Origin: CAZFZT01 sp964523675 | Lineage (GTDB): Bacteria > Planctomycetota > Phycisphaerae > Phycisphaerales > SM1A02 | Direction of reading: 5' to 3' | NCBI GenBank assembly: GCA_964523675.1 | Contig: CAZFZT010000012.1 | Span: forward strand, 1-58,506 | DNA: 58,506 nucleotides | In this document: positions 30,228 through 39,025 of the stretch, in pieces | Layout of the letters: every line of letters begins with the position of its first letter | Position numbering within the stretch: the stretch's first letter is position 1 | Notes under the pieces: model-generated | What the model was told of the DNA's origin: nothing | Seen by the model: only the letters and a program-made list of their open reading frames with translations | The model's database searches: none | Program-made: the position numbers and the translations under genes

Positions 30228-31535
30228 TCACCCCAGCGGGCGAAGATTTTTCACGACCGGCGTCTGGTAGGCGAGCGCGGCGGGCGCCAGGCCGGAAGCG
30301 GCGGCTAAGAGAATCGTCGCCATCACGATCACGAATGTCCAGATCGGTTCAAGGTTGGGGTCGATCACCAGTCCCAGTCGCTGACGCATGATCTCCGCGA
30401 CGAGCTGCACGCCGATGAAGGAAACCGCCGCACCCGCAAACGCGCCGAGCAGGCCGATGATGGCTGATTCCGTCAGCACCAGGCCGAACACCCTCATGCG
30501 GCTTGCGCCGAGGACACGCAGCACCGCGATCTGCCGGCGTCGCTGCTCCATCGAGTTGTAAAGCGCAAGCATGATCCCGATACCGCTCGAGACCAGCACG
30601 ATGCCCGCCATGGCGAGAAACACCTGATCGATGTTGGAGACGATCGTGAAGAGTTTGCGCACCTCGTGATGCGGGTCAGCGACGGTGATCTGCGGGTCGG
30701 CGCGCAGCGTGTTGTACGCCTGCTGCTGCCCCGCAGAGAGTCCCCGGCCGGCGCGGGTCGGCACGCGCATGTAGATGCCAGTGATGAGGCGATCCTCCGG
30801 CAGAAGATCATCAGCGGTAGTGCGTGAAGCGGACGGATCAGCGGCGCGGCGTCGGTCGTGCGCGTGAATGATCCATGAACTTTCGATGTCGGTGAACAGG
30901 GCGCGGTCGTGGGCCGAGCCGGTCGGTTCGAGGATGCCGACGATCTTGTAGTCGTACTCGTAGTGAACATGCGGCTCCATGTCGTTGCCGCCGCGTCCAG
31001 CCCAGAGGTGCTGGCGGGAGTATTCGATGCCGTGCGTAAGGTGGATACGTTCCTCGCCGACGCGCAGGCCGAGCTGTTTCGCCGCCTCCGCGCCGACGAC
31101 GACTTCAAAGGGCCGTTCAAAGATGCGTCCATCGGCGAGCTGCCATGGTTCATCGACCGCCGGTTCAAACTTTGTGAAGAACTCTGCGGAGGTTGCCAGT
31201 ACGGGGAAGCCGCGATAACTGTCACCCTGTTGCGTGGGGATGGCGAACTCCCACGGCCGGCTGCGCACGATCTGCTCGTACTTCGCCCACGGCATCGCCT
31301 GGCGCGGAGCGCCGGCATAGAAAACGCTGTTGAGCACCGCCAGCATCGGACTGTCCTCGGCCGAGACGAGCATGTGCATGTTTCCCGCGCCGCGCTCGAA
31401 CGCCTGCTGACCGGCATGGCGCATGCTCAGCAGCGCGATCATCAGCGCGACGGCGACTGCGACCGTGATGATCGTCGTCGCCGTCGAGAACAGGCGCGTC
31501 GTCATGCTGCGGAGAATGATCGTGAAGTCGGTCAT
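30228..31535 (-). CDS. FtsX/MacB-family ABC transporter permease
   Basis: 435 aa with the MacB/LolC topology. Membrane helix 1 (TATTIITVAVAVALMIALLS) is followed by a large periplasmic domain (about 40-310) and three C-terminal helices (VFLAMAGIVLVSSGIGIMLAL, ESAIIGLLGAFAGAAVSFIG, FVIVMATILLAAASGLAPAA). MEQRRRQIAVLRVLGASRM is the conserved FtsX-domain coupling motif. It forms a mechanotransmission-type exporter with the ATPase at 31631 and probably the DUF3299 protein. About 95 bp of tandem repeats separate it from the ATPase gene. Confidence 0.88.
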   Translation of the reverse strand: MTDFTIILRSMTTRLFSTATTIITVAVAVALMIALLSMRHAGQQAFERGAGNMHMLVSAEDSPMLAVLNSVFYAGAPRQAMPWAKYEQIVRSRPWEFAIPTQQGDSYRGFPVLATSAEFFTKFEPAVDEPWQLADGRIFERPFEVVVGAEAAKQLGLRVGEERIHLTHGIEYSRQHLWAGRGGNDMEPHVHYEYDYKIVGILEPTGSAHDRALFTDIESSWIIHAHDRRRAADPSASRTTADDLLPEDRLITGIYMRVPTRAGRGLSAGQQQAYNTLRADPQITVADPHHEVRKLFTIVSNIDQVFLAMAGIVLVSSGIGIMLALYNSMEQRRRQIAVLRVLGASRMRVFGLVLTESAIIGLLGAFAGAAVSFIGVQLVAEIMRQRLGLVIDPNLEPIWTFVIVMATILLAAASGLAPAALAYQTPVVKNLRPLG

Positions 31536-31542
31536 TGAGAGC

Positions 31543-31665
31543 AGGTGTTAGGTGTTAGGTGTTAGGAGTTAGGAGTTAGGAGAGCCAAGAGCCAAGAGCC
31601 AAGAGCCGACAGCCGACAGCCGATAGCGGCTCATTTGGACGTTTGGGCGTTTGGACGTTTGGACG
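31543..31665. repeat. Three tandem-repeat families side by side
   Basis: AGGTGTT x3 plus AGGAGTT x2 (31543-31577), AGCCAAG x3 then AGCCGAC x2 and AGCCGAT (31583-31624), and octamers TTTGGACG, TTTGGGCG, TTTGGACG, TTTGGACG (31634-31665). The last array forms the final codons of the ABC ATPase gene on the minus strand, whose protein ends ETSKRPNAQTSK. Confidence 0.9.
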
Positions 31666-32335
31666 TTTCAAGTGACTCCTGCCGCTCGAAGCGGGCTTTC
31701 ATTGTTGGATCGTGACTCGTACAAAGCAGCGCGGCGCCGTGCGCTTCGCAGGTGCGCTGAATGAGGTCCATTGCGGCTTCGGCGTTCTCAGGATCAAGTG
31801 AAGCCGTCGGCTCGTCGGCGAGCACCAGCACCGGCTCACAAGCCATGGCTCTTGCGACAGCGACGCGCTGTTGTTGCCCGATGCTGAGATTCTCGGCCCG
31901 TGCGTTGGGCTGATTGATGCCAAGTTCATCGAGCAACTTCATCGCCCTGTCCTTGTGCTCACGCGGCGGGATCGTGCTGAACATGAGCGCCGCCATGATG
32001 TTTTCCAGCGCAGAGAAACCCTGGAGCAGGTTGAAGGTCTGGAAGATCATGCCAATGTGCCGGCCACGAAACAGATCGCGCCGCTCGCCGCTCAGCGCGT
32101 GAATGTCCTGCCCGGCGACGCGGATGGTGCCTGCGTTCGGCTCCATCAGGCCGGCGATCAGATACAGCAGCGTGCTCTTTCCCCGGCCGGAACTGCCGGT
32201 AAGCAGCATCTGTTCGCCGGCTCCCAGCGCGATGTGCGGCAGGTCAATGACCCACGCATCGACGCCGTTCACAGCGCCCGCAGCATAGCGGAAGCGCAGG
32301 TCCGAGATTTCCAGAGCGGGAACGGGTGGCGACAT
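31631..32335 (-). CDS. ABC transporter ATP-binding protein (LolD/MacB type)
   Basis: 234 aa. Walker A GSSGRGKSTLLYLI, Q-loop MIFQTFNLL, signature LSIGQQQRVAVARA (LSIGQ rather than LSGGQ, a tolerated variant), Walker B VLVLADEPTASLD and H-loop CTSHD. It pairs with the permease gene downstream. The last residues come from an octamer repeat array and probably do not matter for function. TATAGT at 32344-32349 eight bases before the ATG marks a leaderless start. Confidence 0.92.
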   Translation of the reverse strand: MSPPVPALEISDLRFRYAAGAVNGVDAWVIDLPHIALGAGEQMLLTGSSGRGKSTLLYLIAGLMEPNAGTIRVAGQDIHALSGERRDLFRGRHIGMIFQTFNLLQGFSALENIMAALMFSTIPPREHKDRAMKLLDELGINQPNARAENLSIGQQQRVAVARAMACEPVLVLADEPTASLDPENAEAAMDLIQRTCEAHGAALLCTSHDPTMKARFERQESLETSKRPNAQTSK

Positions 32336-32343
32336 GGGCCAAC

Positions 32344-32349
32344 ACTATA
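32344..32349 (-). promoter_or_regulatory. -10 box TATAGT, leaderless start of the ABC ATPase
   Basis: Minus-strand TATAGT, then GTTGGCCC, then the ATG at 32335. Confidence 0.6.
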
Positions 32350-32367
32350 GTCGGCCGCTCCGGTCGG

Positions 32368-32411
<44 letters not shown>

Positions 32412-32591
32412 GTCGTGGTCGATGAGTACCGAGTCGCGAACAGCCAACAGCACTGACGGATGGGGCGAAGGTTCAAAGGGGCGAAGGGGCAGCGGGGTTG
32501 AGGAGCGTCGCTCTCTCTTTGCCCCTCTGTCTCTCACTTCTGGACGATCATCATCGTTCGACGCCGGCGCATCCCGATGCTTCGGATTTTC

Positions 32592-32620
32592 TTGCAACGC
32601 CTACCTTTGTGTGGTATGTC
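32592..32620 (+). promoter_or_regulatory. Promoter with overlapping palindrome for the large secreted protein
   Basis: TTGCAA (32592-32597), 17-bp spacer, TATGTC (32615-32620). The -10 overlaps the dyad TGTCTA-TG-TAGACA (32617-32630), placed like a repressor operator. A strong AGGAGG precedes the ATG at 32650. Confidence 0.5.
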
Positions 32621-32649
32621 TATGTAGACAAAGAACAGGAGGATCGATC

Positions 32650-35628
32650 ATGTCAGTTCACGATGGAGTGTTGCGCGATGCTGGGGATTTGCAAAATGTC
32701 GGCGCATTTTCGCAGAGCCCTGGTGTTGCACTGCGCGCGGCTGGGCCGGCGACCTGCGCTTTGGCGCTTGCGTTCGTTTTCGACATCACTGCAGGGGCTG
32801 CGGCGGTCGCCCAGGACCTCGAGTGGACCGGCGGTGAAAGTTCGAGTTGGATCGATGAGGGAAATTGGTCGCCCGGCGGGATTCCCGGCATCAATCCGAG
32901 CGGCCCCGGCGTGGTGGCCACCGTTCCGGAGGGCTTCGACGCGATTACCGTTAGCACGGTGCTGCTCGATCTTGAATCGGTCATGGCACAGTCGCCGCTG
33001 CTCTGGCGATCCAACGCGATTCTGCGCGGCAAGTCATCGCTGCTGAACGTGAACTTTTCAAACGTCAGCAGCGCGCCGACGATCACCTGCCATGGCACCC
33101 TCACGATGACCGGCGAGTGTGCGTGGAAGGCGGCGCACTTTGAGGGCGATGGGCAGTTCATCTTCGACGGCGAGGAACTGACAATCGGGCCGCTGAACGG
33201 CACGAACCTACGCGGCGTTCACGACACGTATCTCGAGATCAACGGGCCGGTGACGCAAGACTTTGACCTCGGGCTGACCGGCGAGCTGGGCTCGATTCTG
33301 AATAACGACACGTGGACGATGACGGCAGGGAACGCGAGCAAGATCAGCGCGCCGCCACAGAACCCGGGGACGTTTCAAAATGAGGGGACGCTCAAGGTGC
33401 TCGGGCCGTTCCACGTGATGAGTGCGAACCTTGTCAACAATGGAACATTGGACATTGCAGGGCAACTGCAGGTCAACCTGCCGGCGATCATCGGCGGCGA
33501 GATCGAGATGAGCGAGGGTGGTTACCTCAACTTCTGGCGCAGCATTGAGACCGTCGGCGGCGTAGCCGCGACCGGCGAGGGGACGGTGCGCCTTGGGAAC
33601 GAGGGTGGTGCGCACGTGATCCCGGCCGGTAGCACGTTTACGTCAAATCTCTCCGATGGCGGCGAAGAGTCCGTTGCGGGCCTCCTTCTCGACCTTTGTG
33701 ACATCCAGGTTGATGGACAATTCGTAAACCAGGGCAAGATGAGGTGGTTCGGTCCCGACGTTGCAGGACAGAGCGATGGCGATGGCGCAGTGTTTAATGT
33801 TGATGGCGGCTTCCTTGATCTCGATGGTGCCGAGCTATCGACACCATTCCGAAACACCGGCACCGTCAATCAAACAAAGGGGCTCTTGCTACAGGGTGGG
33901 ACCGTCGAGAATTTCAACGCCTCGGCGACATGGGTGTTCGACGAGTTTGCGTCGATCACCGGCACATCCGGCACGTTCTTTAACATCGGCGGCACGCTGC
34001 TCAAGCCGAACAAGCCATCCTCCATGCTGCACTCGCAGGTCTCGCGCACGCTCATCTTTGATGGCGGCAACATTCTCGTGCAGGGGCCGGAACCCACCCA
34101 GTTCGGCCAGTATTCACTGGGGCTGAACGGCGGCGGTGAACTGCGCAGCGGTGTCGTGCATGTGGAGGATGCAGGAAAGTTGGTCATCTTCGGCGGCCCG
34201 TGGGTGTTCGGCGAGGGCGGCATCACGTTCAGCGGCGACCGGTTCATCGAGTTGCTGGACGGCCCGACCGATGTGAACGTTCCCGCCGGCGCCACTGTCA
34301 CAACAGCAATGGATTTCGGCGGCGCATTCACAATCACCGGCGGCACTATCCATGGCAGCGGCACGTGGATGAACAGCGGCTTTCTCCAGTGGACAGGCGG
34401 CGAGATCAATTTGGAGAACATTGCGATGGAGCCGAGCATCGTCGGCGGGCTTGTCAATTCCGGCTCGATGCTTCATCAAGGATCGAGCGTGCTCTCCGGA
34501 TTGTTGGCGAATGAGAACTCATTCACCATACAAGGCGAGTTGGATACAGCAAGCAGCGCGCTGTTGCTCAATGCCGACACATTGGTCCTTTCCGCCGGCG
34601 CCGCAACGATCGGCAATTCGCAGAACCCGGGGCAGGGCGCGCTGCACAACAGTGGGGAGATCATTGTGCAGTCCGGCGGCTCCGCCATCCACTGCACCCT
34701 CAACAACGCGGCCACTGTGACGGTCCTCGCTGACGCAGCGCTGTCGATCAACGGCGCCGCGCTTGCGCAACTGGAAGACGGTTGCCTGAATGGGGGAACG
34801 TGGAGTATCGGCGGCACGCTTAACATCAACAAGCCAATCTCGTGCATTAGTCCGGGTGCGAACGTCAGTCTCTTTGGAGAAGGCACATTCCCGGCGCTCA
34901 CGCAATCGCTCACTACATGCGACGGCTCGCTGTCTGTGGCCGGTCAACCAGTTACCGCTCCGCTGCTTAGCGAGATCGGAGGATCCTGCTCGGTCGAAGA
35001 CGGCGGCTCGCTCGAAACCGAGAAGGAGGTGCAAACGTCGATCGCGACAGAGATGAAACAGATGCTCGCGATCAACCTCGGCGGCGGCTTTGAACCCGGC
35101 TACATCGTTCCTGTTCTTCACAACAGTGGAACGATCATTCCCGGCGGGGAGAACGCGGCTGGGCCGTTCTCGCTCCTCGGCGACATCATCAACAGCGAAT
35201 CCGCCGTGCTGGAAATCGAACTTGGCGGAACCGCGCCGGTCACCGATCACGACCAACTGATCGTCGATGGCAATCTCGCACTGGGTGGTACGCTCAGCGT
35301 GCATGTTCTCCAGCCGTATCTACCCAGCGTCGGCCAGCAGTTCACCATCGCGACGGCCTCCGGCGAAATCACTGGCACGTTCGATCAGATCATCGGCGAC
35401 GGCCGCTTTGCTGCGATCTACCACGCAAACAGTGTCATGCTCACCTATGAAGGCCCCGCAAAGCCCGGTGATTTGAACGGCGACGGTTCGGTCGGAGTGC
35501 CCGACCTGTTGCTGCTGCTCGGCCTGTGGGGTCAGTGCGTTGATGTGCGCGATTGCCCGGCTGATCTTGACGGCGACGGCAGCGTCGGCGTGCCCGATCT
35601 GCTCTTGCTGCTGGCGAACTGGGGATGA
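32650..35628 (+). CDS. Large secreted beta-repeat protein with dockerin-like C-terminus
   Basis: 992 aa from ATG 32650 (AGGAGG 8 bases upstream). A signal region (CALALAFVFDITAGAAAVAQ) precedes a long array of beta-strand repeats rich in G, N, T and S (LEWTGGESSSWIDEGNWSP, FQNEGTLKVLGPFHVMSA, LVNNGTLDIAGQLQV, HNSGEIIVQSGGSAIHC), the style of large planctomycete surface proteins with autotransporter-like beta-helix repeats. The C-terminus has two Ca-binding dockerin-like loops (GDLNGDGSVGVPDLLLLLG and DLDGDGSVGVPDLLLLLANWG). It is probably exported and surface-attached. No partner is visible. Confidence 0.85.
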   Translation: MSVHDGVLRDAGDLQNVGAFSQSPGVALRAAGPATCALALAFVFDITAGAAAVAQDLEWTGGESSSWIDEGNWSPGGIPGINPSGPGVVATVPEGFDAITVSTVLLDLESVMAQSPLLWRSNAILRGKSSLLNVNFSNVSSAPTITCHGTLTMTGECAWKAAHFEGDGQFIFDGEELTIGPLNGTNLRGVHDTYLEINGPVTQDFDLGLTGELGSILNNDTWTMTAGNASKISAPPQNPGTFQNEGTLKVLGPFHVMSANLVNNGTLDIAGQLQVNLPAIIGGEIEMSEGGYLNFWRSIETVGGVAATGEGTVRLGNEGGAHVIPAGSTFTSNLSDGGEESVAGLLLDLCDIQVDGQFVNQGKMRWFGPDVAGQSDGDGAVFNVDGGFLDLDGAELSTPFRNTGTVNQTKGLLLQGGTVENFNASATWVFDEFASITGTSGTFFNIGGTLLKPNKPSSMLHSQVSRTLIFDGGNILVQGPEPTQFGQYSLGLNGGGELRSGVVHVEDAGKLVIFGGPWVFGEGGITFSGDRFIELLDGPTDVNVPAGATVTTAMDFGGAFTITGGTIHGSGTWMNSGFLQWTGGEINLENIAMEPSIVGGLVNSGSMLHQGSSVLSGLLANENSFTIQGELDTASSALLLNADTLVLSAGAATIGNSQNPGQGALHNSGEIIVQSGGSAIHCTLNNAATVTVLADAALSINGAALAQLEDGCLNGGTWSIGGTLNINKPISCISPGANVSLFGEGTFPALTQSLTTCDGSLSVAGQPVTAPLLSEIGGSCSVEDGGSLETEKEVQTSIATEMKQMLAINLGGGFEPGYIVPVLHNSGTIIPGGENAAGPFSLLGDIINSESAVLEIELGGTAPVTDHDQLIVDGNLALGGTLSVHVLQPYLPSVGQQFTIATASGEITGTFDQIIGDGRFAAIYHANSVMLTYEGPAKPGDLNGDGSVGVPDLLLLLGLWGQCVDVRDCPADLDGDGSVGVPDLLLLLANWG

Positions 35629-35649
35629 ACAGGTCGCGACCGACGCTCC

Positions 35650-36996
35650 TCAGGGGAAGAACTCACGGAGCATGAGGCGCTCATGCTGCCGCCTTGCTTC
35701 AGCAATGCGATCTTCAAGTCGATCGGGCCAGTATTCGCGCGGCTGTTCATTGCGGATGCGTTCGAGCGCTTCAATTGCTTTTTCACAATCAGCAATCGCA
35801 TCAGCGAGCGGTCGGTCCTCGTCGCGCGACGCTTCATGCAATTCAATGGCGCGATCAAATGCTGCGTTCACCGCAGCAAAGCGCTTTGGATCGATCGAGA
35901 TCGGTCCCGTCCCTTGGGCCGTTGCGGCTTGTTCCGCACCTGATTCGGCTGCTTCGACATCATCGGTAGTTGACGTGTCGTGACCAGACGCAACCTCTGG
36001 CTTCTCGTCCGGGGCATCCGATTCGCGCTCGGTGTTCGCTTGCGGCTGCGCAGCGGTGGCGGCGCCGTCCATGCCGCTGGGCGCGCTATGCTGCAAAAGC
36101 GTCGCCATCAACGAGATGACCGAAATCAGCGTGACCAATCCAAGCGCTGTCGAGAGGAGCGTCAATCTCTGAATGGTGTTTCGCTGGCGCGCAATCCGCC
36201 GCCGCATCAGCCGCAGCGTAACTTCTGCATTGCGATCCTCCGGCTGTATCTCGCTTGCGCTCTCGATGGTGGCAGGCAAAGGTGAATCGACGGCGGTGGG
36301 CGGAGCATCACTGACTGATTGCGTGGCGACGCCCACTTCGCTCGCCGGTGCGCCGGCTTTGCCGCCGCGCAGCTCCTCATCGGTTGCGAAGCTCGACAAA
36401 CGGGCTTTGGATTGCGGCGTATCACGAATGGTCGGCAGGCCATGCCATGTTCGAGCGGATGGATCGTCGTGTGTCAGCCCCAACGCCTGCCGGGGATCAT
36501 CGCTGTTTTCAACCTGCTCCCAAGGCAGGGGTCGATACTCCGGCAGGCCGAGGTAATTGCGATCCAGAAAGGCGCCGAAGGTGACCCCGCATGCATGGCA
36601 TCCATGATCCCCTGGATCGACCGACGCGCCGCACTCATGACAGAATCCGAGCAGGTGCGCGATGCCCGGCACCCGCTTGGCGATAGTCCAGAACTGTCGC
36701 GTCGTCGGGCCGCGCACGATAGTCAGCCGGGAGATCTTGCCGCGTTGCACGAGTCGCACGAGTGTTTCGTAACTGCAGCCGGGTTGGAACGGGCGCTGCG
36801 GGTCGCGCACAAACCACGGTCCCATGGAGTTGTGCGTGGCCTGACGGCTCAGCGGCTCGAAGAGTCCACCACAGGTTCGGCAGCGATCGCTGACTTCATC
36901 GGCCGCGCCGGCCGAGGTCGGCTGTGGGCTGCCGCAATAAGGGCAGATCACCAGTTTGCCCGTTCGGGCCGGCTCTGGATGCGAGGTTTCAGACAT
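35650..36996 (-). CDS. Zinc-ribbon/GYF-like membrane protein
   Basis: 448 aa. An N-terminal CPYCG...CRTCG ribbon (about 19-43), a GYF_2-like segment (GPWFVRDPQRPFQPGCSYETLVRLVQRGKI), a second ribbon (CHECGASVD...CHACG), a low-complexity linker, a membrane helix near residue 290 (LTLLSTALGLVTLISVISLMATLL), an acidic linker and a helical C-terminus (FAAVNAAFDRAIELHEASRDED) that may be a TPR-like pair. The topology suggests a cytoplasmic sensing half and a periplasmic helical half. Function unknown. The ATG lies 20 bp from the divergent parvulin start with a shared -10 box between them. Confidence 0.72.
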   Translation of the reverse strand: MSETSHPEPARTGKLVICPYCGSPQPTSAGAADEVSDRCRTCGGLFEPLSRQATHNSMGPWFVRDPQRPFQPGCSYETLVRLVQRGKISRLTIVRGPTTRQFWTIAKRVPGIAHLLGFCHECGASVDPGDHGCHACGVTFGAFLDRNYLGLPEYRPLPWEQVENSDDPRQALGLTHDDPSARTWHGLPTIRDTPQSKARLSSFATDEELRGGKAGAPASEVGVATQSVSDAPPTAVDSPLPATIESASEIQPEDRNAEVTLRLMRRRIARQRNTIQRLTLLSTALGLVTLISVISLMATLLQHSAPSGMDGAATAAQPQANTERESDAPDEKPEVASGHDTSTTDDVEAAESGAEQAATAQGTGPISIDPKRFAAVNAAFDRAIELHEASRDEDRPLADAIADCEKAIEALERIRNEQPREYWPDRLEDRIAEARRQHERLMLREFFP

Positions 36997-37002
36997 ATCG
37001 GA

Positions 37003-37009
37003 TACGCTA
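37003..37009. promoter_or_regulatory. Symmetric bidirectional -10 box, two leaderless starts
   Basis: The heptamer TACGCTA gives TACGCT on the plus strand (8 bases before the ATG at 37017) and TAGCGT on the minus strand (7 bases before the ATG at 36996). Both fit TANNNT. Only 20 bp separate the two start codons, so neither gene has room for a leader. Confidence 0.65.
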
Positions 37010-37016
37010 TGCAGCG

Positions 37017-38024
37017 ATGAAGACGTGTGTCAGAGAGAAAAGCCGGCGGACGGTGCGGCGGATGATTCTAACTGCGGCCGTTGGGCTGGCCACTAGCTTG
37101 GCATACGGATGCGCCGCGCCCGCTGGTTCGAGTCCGGTGAAAGAAAAAAACATCGATCAAGATGATCGACCACATCCGGTCGCCACCGTGATTGATGCCA
37201 GACCGGTTGCGATTGTCAATGGAAGGGGTGTCAACTGGGGGGAACTGCGGCCGCTGCTCAACGAGGCAGCCGGGCCGGAAGTCCTGCGGGAGTACATCTT
37301 GAACCGCCTCGTGCATGAAACGGCGGTCGCGGCCGGCGTTGTCGTCGGTCACGAGCAGATCGAGACGGAGCGGCAACTGCTGCTCGATTCGCTCAGTGAC
37401 GATCCCGATACGGCGATCCGCCTGCTGGAGACGCTTCGAGAGCAGCAGGGGCTTGGCAAGGTGCGCTTTGAGCGGCTGTTATCGCGAAATGCTGCGCTCC
37501 GCGCGATGGTGCGTGATCGTGTGCAGGTGACCGATGCCGATGTCCAGCAACTGCACGAGGTGACCTACGGCCCGAAGCGACAGGGGCGGATTATTGTGAC
37601 GCGGGATCTGGCGGATGCTCGCGCGGCGGGAGAGCGCATCGCGGCTGGTGAGCCGTTCATGGATGTTGCGGTGAGGGTGTCAATCGATTCAAGCGCGCCG
37701 CGCGGCGGCTTGCTCGAGCCGATTGCGCTCGCGGATGCAAGCTACCCGGAAGCGCTGCGACTTGCGTTGTGGCGGCTGGACCCGGGAGAGACTTCGCAGC
37801 CGATTCTCGTTGACGGTCAGTACGCACTGCTCATGCTGGTGCGAGAAATCAATGCGCAGGAGGTGCCGTTTGCGGACGTGCGAGATGAGCTCGCGCGGCA
37901 GGCGCGGCTGAGCAAGGAGCGTTTGCAGATGGATCAACTGGCGCGGCGGCTCACTGAGGACGTGTCGGTAACGATCTTTGATGATGTGCTTCATGATGTC
38001 TGGCGGCGCGCGCGACGCAGATGA
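37017..38024 (+). CDS. Parvulin-type peptidyl-prolyl isomerase lipoprotein (PpiC/SurA-like)
   Basis: 335 aa. A twin-arginine-free basic N-terminus and lipoprotein signal (MILTAAVGLATSLAYGC) lead to a SurA/PrsA-like N-terminal helical region (VAIVNGRGVNWGELRPLLNEAAG) and a PpiC parvulin domain (GRIIVTRDLADARAAGERIAAGEPFMDVAVRVSIDSSAPRGG, by motif: the ARAAGERIAAGEPF helix and SAPRGGLL loop). It is expected to help fold exported proteins outside the cytoplasmic membrane. The region 38025-38095 to the next gene is short. Confidence 0.85.
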   Translation: MKTCVREKSRRTVRRMILTAAVGLATSLAYGCAAPAGSSPVKEKNIDQDDRPHPVATVIDARPVAIVNGRGVNWGELRPLLNEAAGPEVLREYILNRLVHETAVAAGVVVGHEQIETERQLLLDSLSDDPDTAIRLLETLREQQGLGKVRFERLLSRNAALRAMVRDRVQVTDADVQQLHEVTYGPKRQGRIIVTRDLADARAAGERIAAGEPFMDVAVRVSIDSSAPRGGLLEPIALADASYPEALRLALWRLDPGETSQPILVDGQYALLMLVREINAQEVPFADVRDELARQARLSKERLQMDQLARRLTEDVSVTIFDDVLHDVWRRARRR

Positions 38025-38095
38025 CAGCGGGTGTCGTCTGCGCCGGTCTCTGATGCTCGCTGCGCCTTACGCTCGAACACCATGGCGGGTAGTGC

Positions 38096-39025
38096 GTGAA
38101 TCCAGTGAACGACGCCATCACAATTGATTCGCTCAGCGTGACCTACCGCACCCGCAGCCGAGAGCTGCGCGCGGTTGCGGATGTTTCTCTTGTGATCGGA
38201 GAAGGACAGACCGTCGCGCTGCTTGGTCCCAACGGCAGCGGCAAGTCAACGCTGCTGAAGGCAATCTGTGGCATGGTGCGGGCTCAAGCAGGACACGTGC
38301 TTCTTGCAAGTCATTCGCCGGAGTCAGCTCGGCAACTGCTCGGGGTCGTCTTTCAAAGCACGAGTCTCGATCGGCATATGAGCGTCGAAGAGAACCTGCG
38401 CGATTATGCAGCGCTCTATGGACTGAACGGCGAAGCAGCTCGATCGAGCGTTGAGGAGGCGCTGACGCAAGCGGGGTTGCGAGAGCGGAGACGGTCGCTG
38501 GTGAAGACGCTGTCCGGGGGGCTTGCGCGGCGGCTGGATCTGGCTCGCGCGCTGATGCACCGGCCGCGCATTGTGCTGCTCGATGAACCGACGGTCGGTC
38601 TTGATCCATCCGCTCGCGCGGCCTTTCTCGCCAGCATCGAAGAGTGGCAGCGCGCCCGGAACCTGACGATTGTGATGAGCACGCACTTGATTGATGAAGC
38701 GGACCGAATGAGCCGCGTGGTCCTGATGAGCCAGGGACGCATTGTGGCGGACGATGCGCCGGAGTACCTGCGCAGGAGCGTAGGCGCGCGGCTGGTGACC
38801 GTTGAGGATCACGAGTGGGCACCTTTTGATGCACATTGGAAGCGCAGCCACATCGGGTGGCGGCTTTCTCTGGAGAATGATGGTGAGCGTGCCGGACCAA
38901 TCGCATCGCAACTGGCGGCGGCAGGGGTGTCGTTTTCGATCGCGCCGCCGACGCTTGCAGATGCCTTCGAGCATTACACCGGCAGATCACTGGACCAGAG
39001 TGAGAAGGAGGCGGGCCATGACTGA
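38096..39025 (+). CDS. ABC transporter ATP-binding protein (ABC-2 exporter)
   Basis: 309 aa from a GTG start. Walker A GPNGSGKSTLLKAI, Q-loop GVVFQSTSLD, signature LSGGLARRLDLARAL, Walker B IVLLDEPTVGLDP and H-loop STHLIDEADRM. The C-terminal 70 residues form the DUF4162-like extension typical of drug/lipid exporters of the CcmA/DrrA group. Its stop overlaps the start of the permease gene (39018-39025), so they are translationally coupled. The substrate is unknown. Confidence 0.92.
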   Translation: MNPVNDAITIDSLSVTYRTRSRELRAVADVSLVIGEGQTVALLGPNGSGKSTLLKAICGMVRAQAGHVLLASHSPESARQLLGVVFQSTSLDRHMSVEENLRDYAALYGLNGEAARSSVEEALTQAGLRERRRSLVKTLSGGLARRLDLARALMHRPRIVLLDEPTVGLDPSARAAFLASIEEWQRARNLTIVMSTHLIDEADRMSRVVLMSQGRIVADDAPEYLRRSVGARLVTVEDHEWAPFDAHWKRSHIGWRLSLENDGERAGPIASQLAAAGVSFSIAPPTLADAFEHYTGRSLDQSEKEAGHD

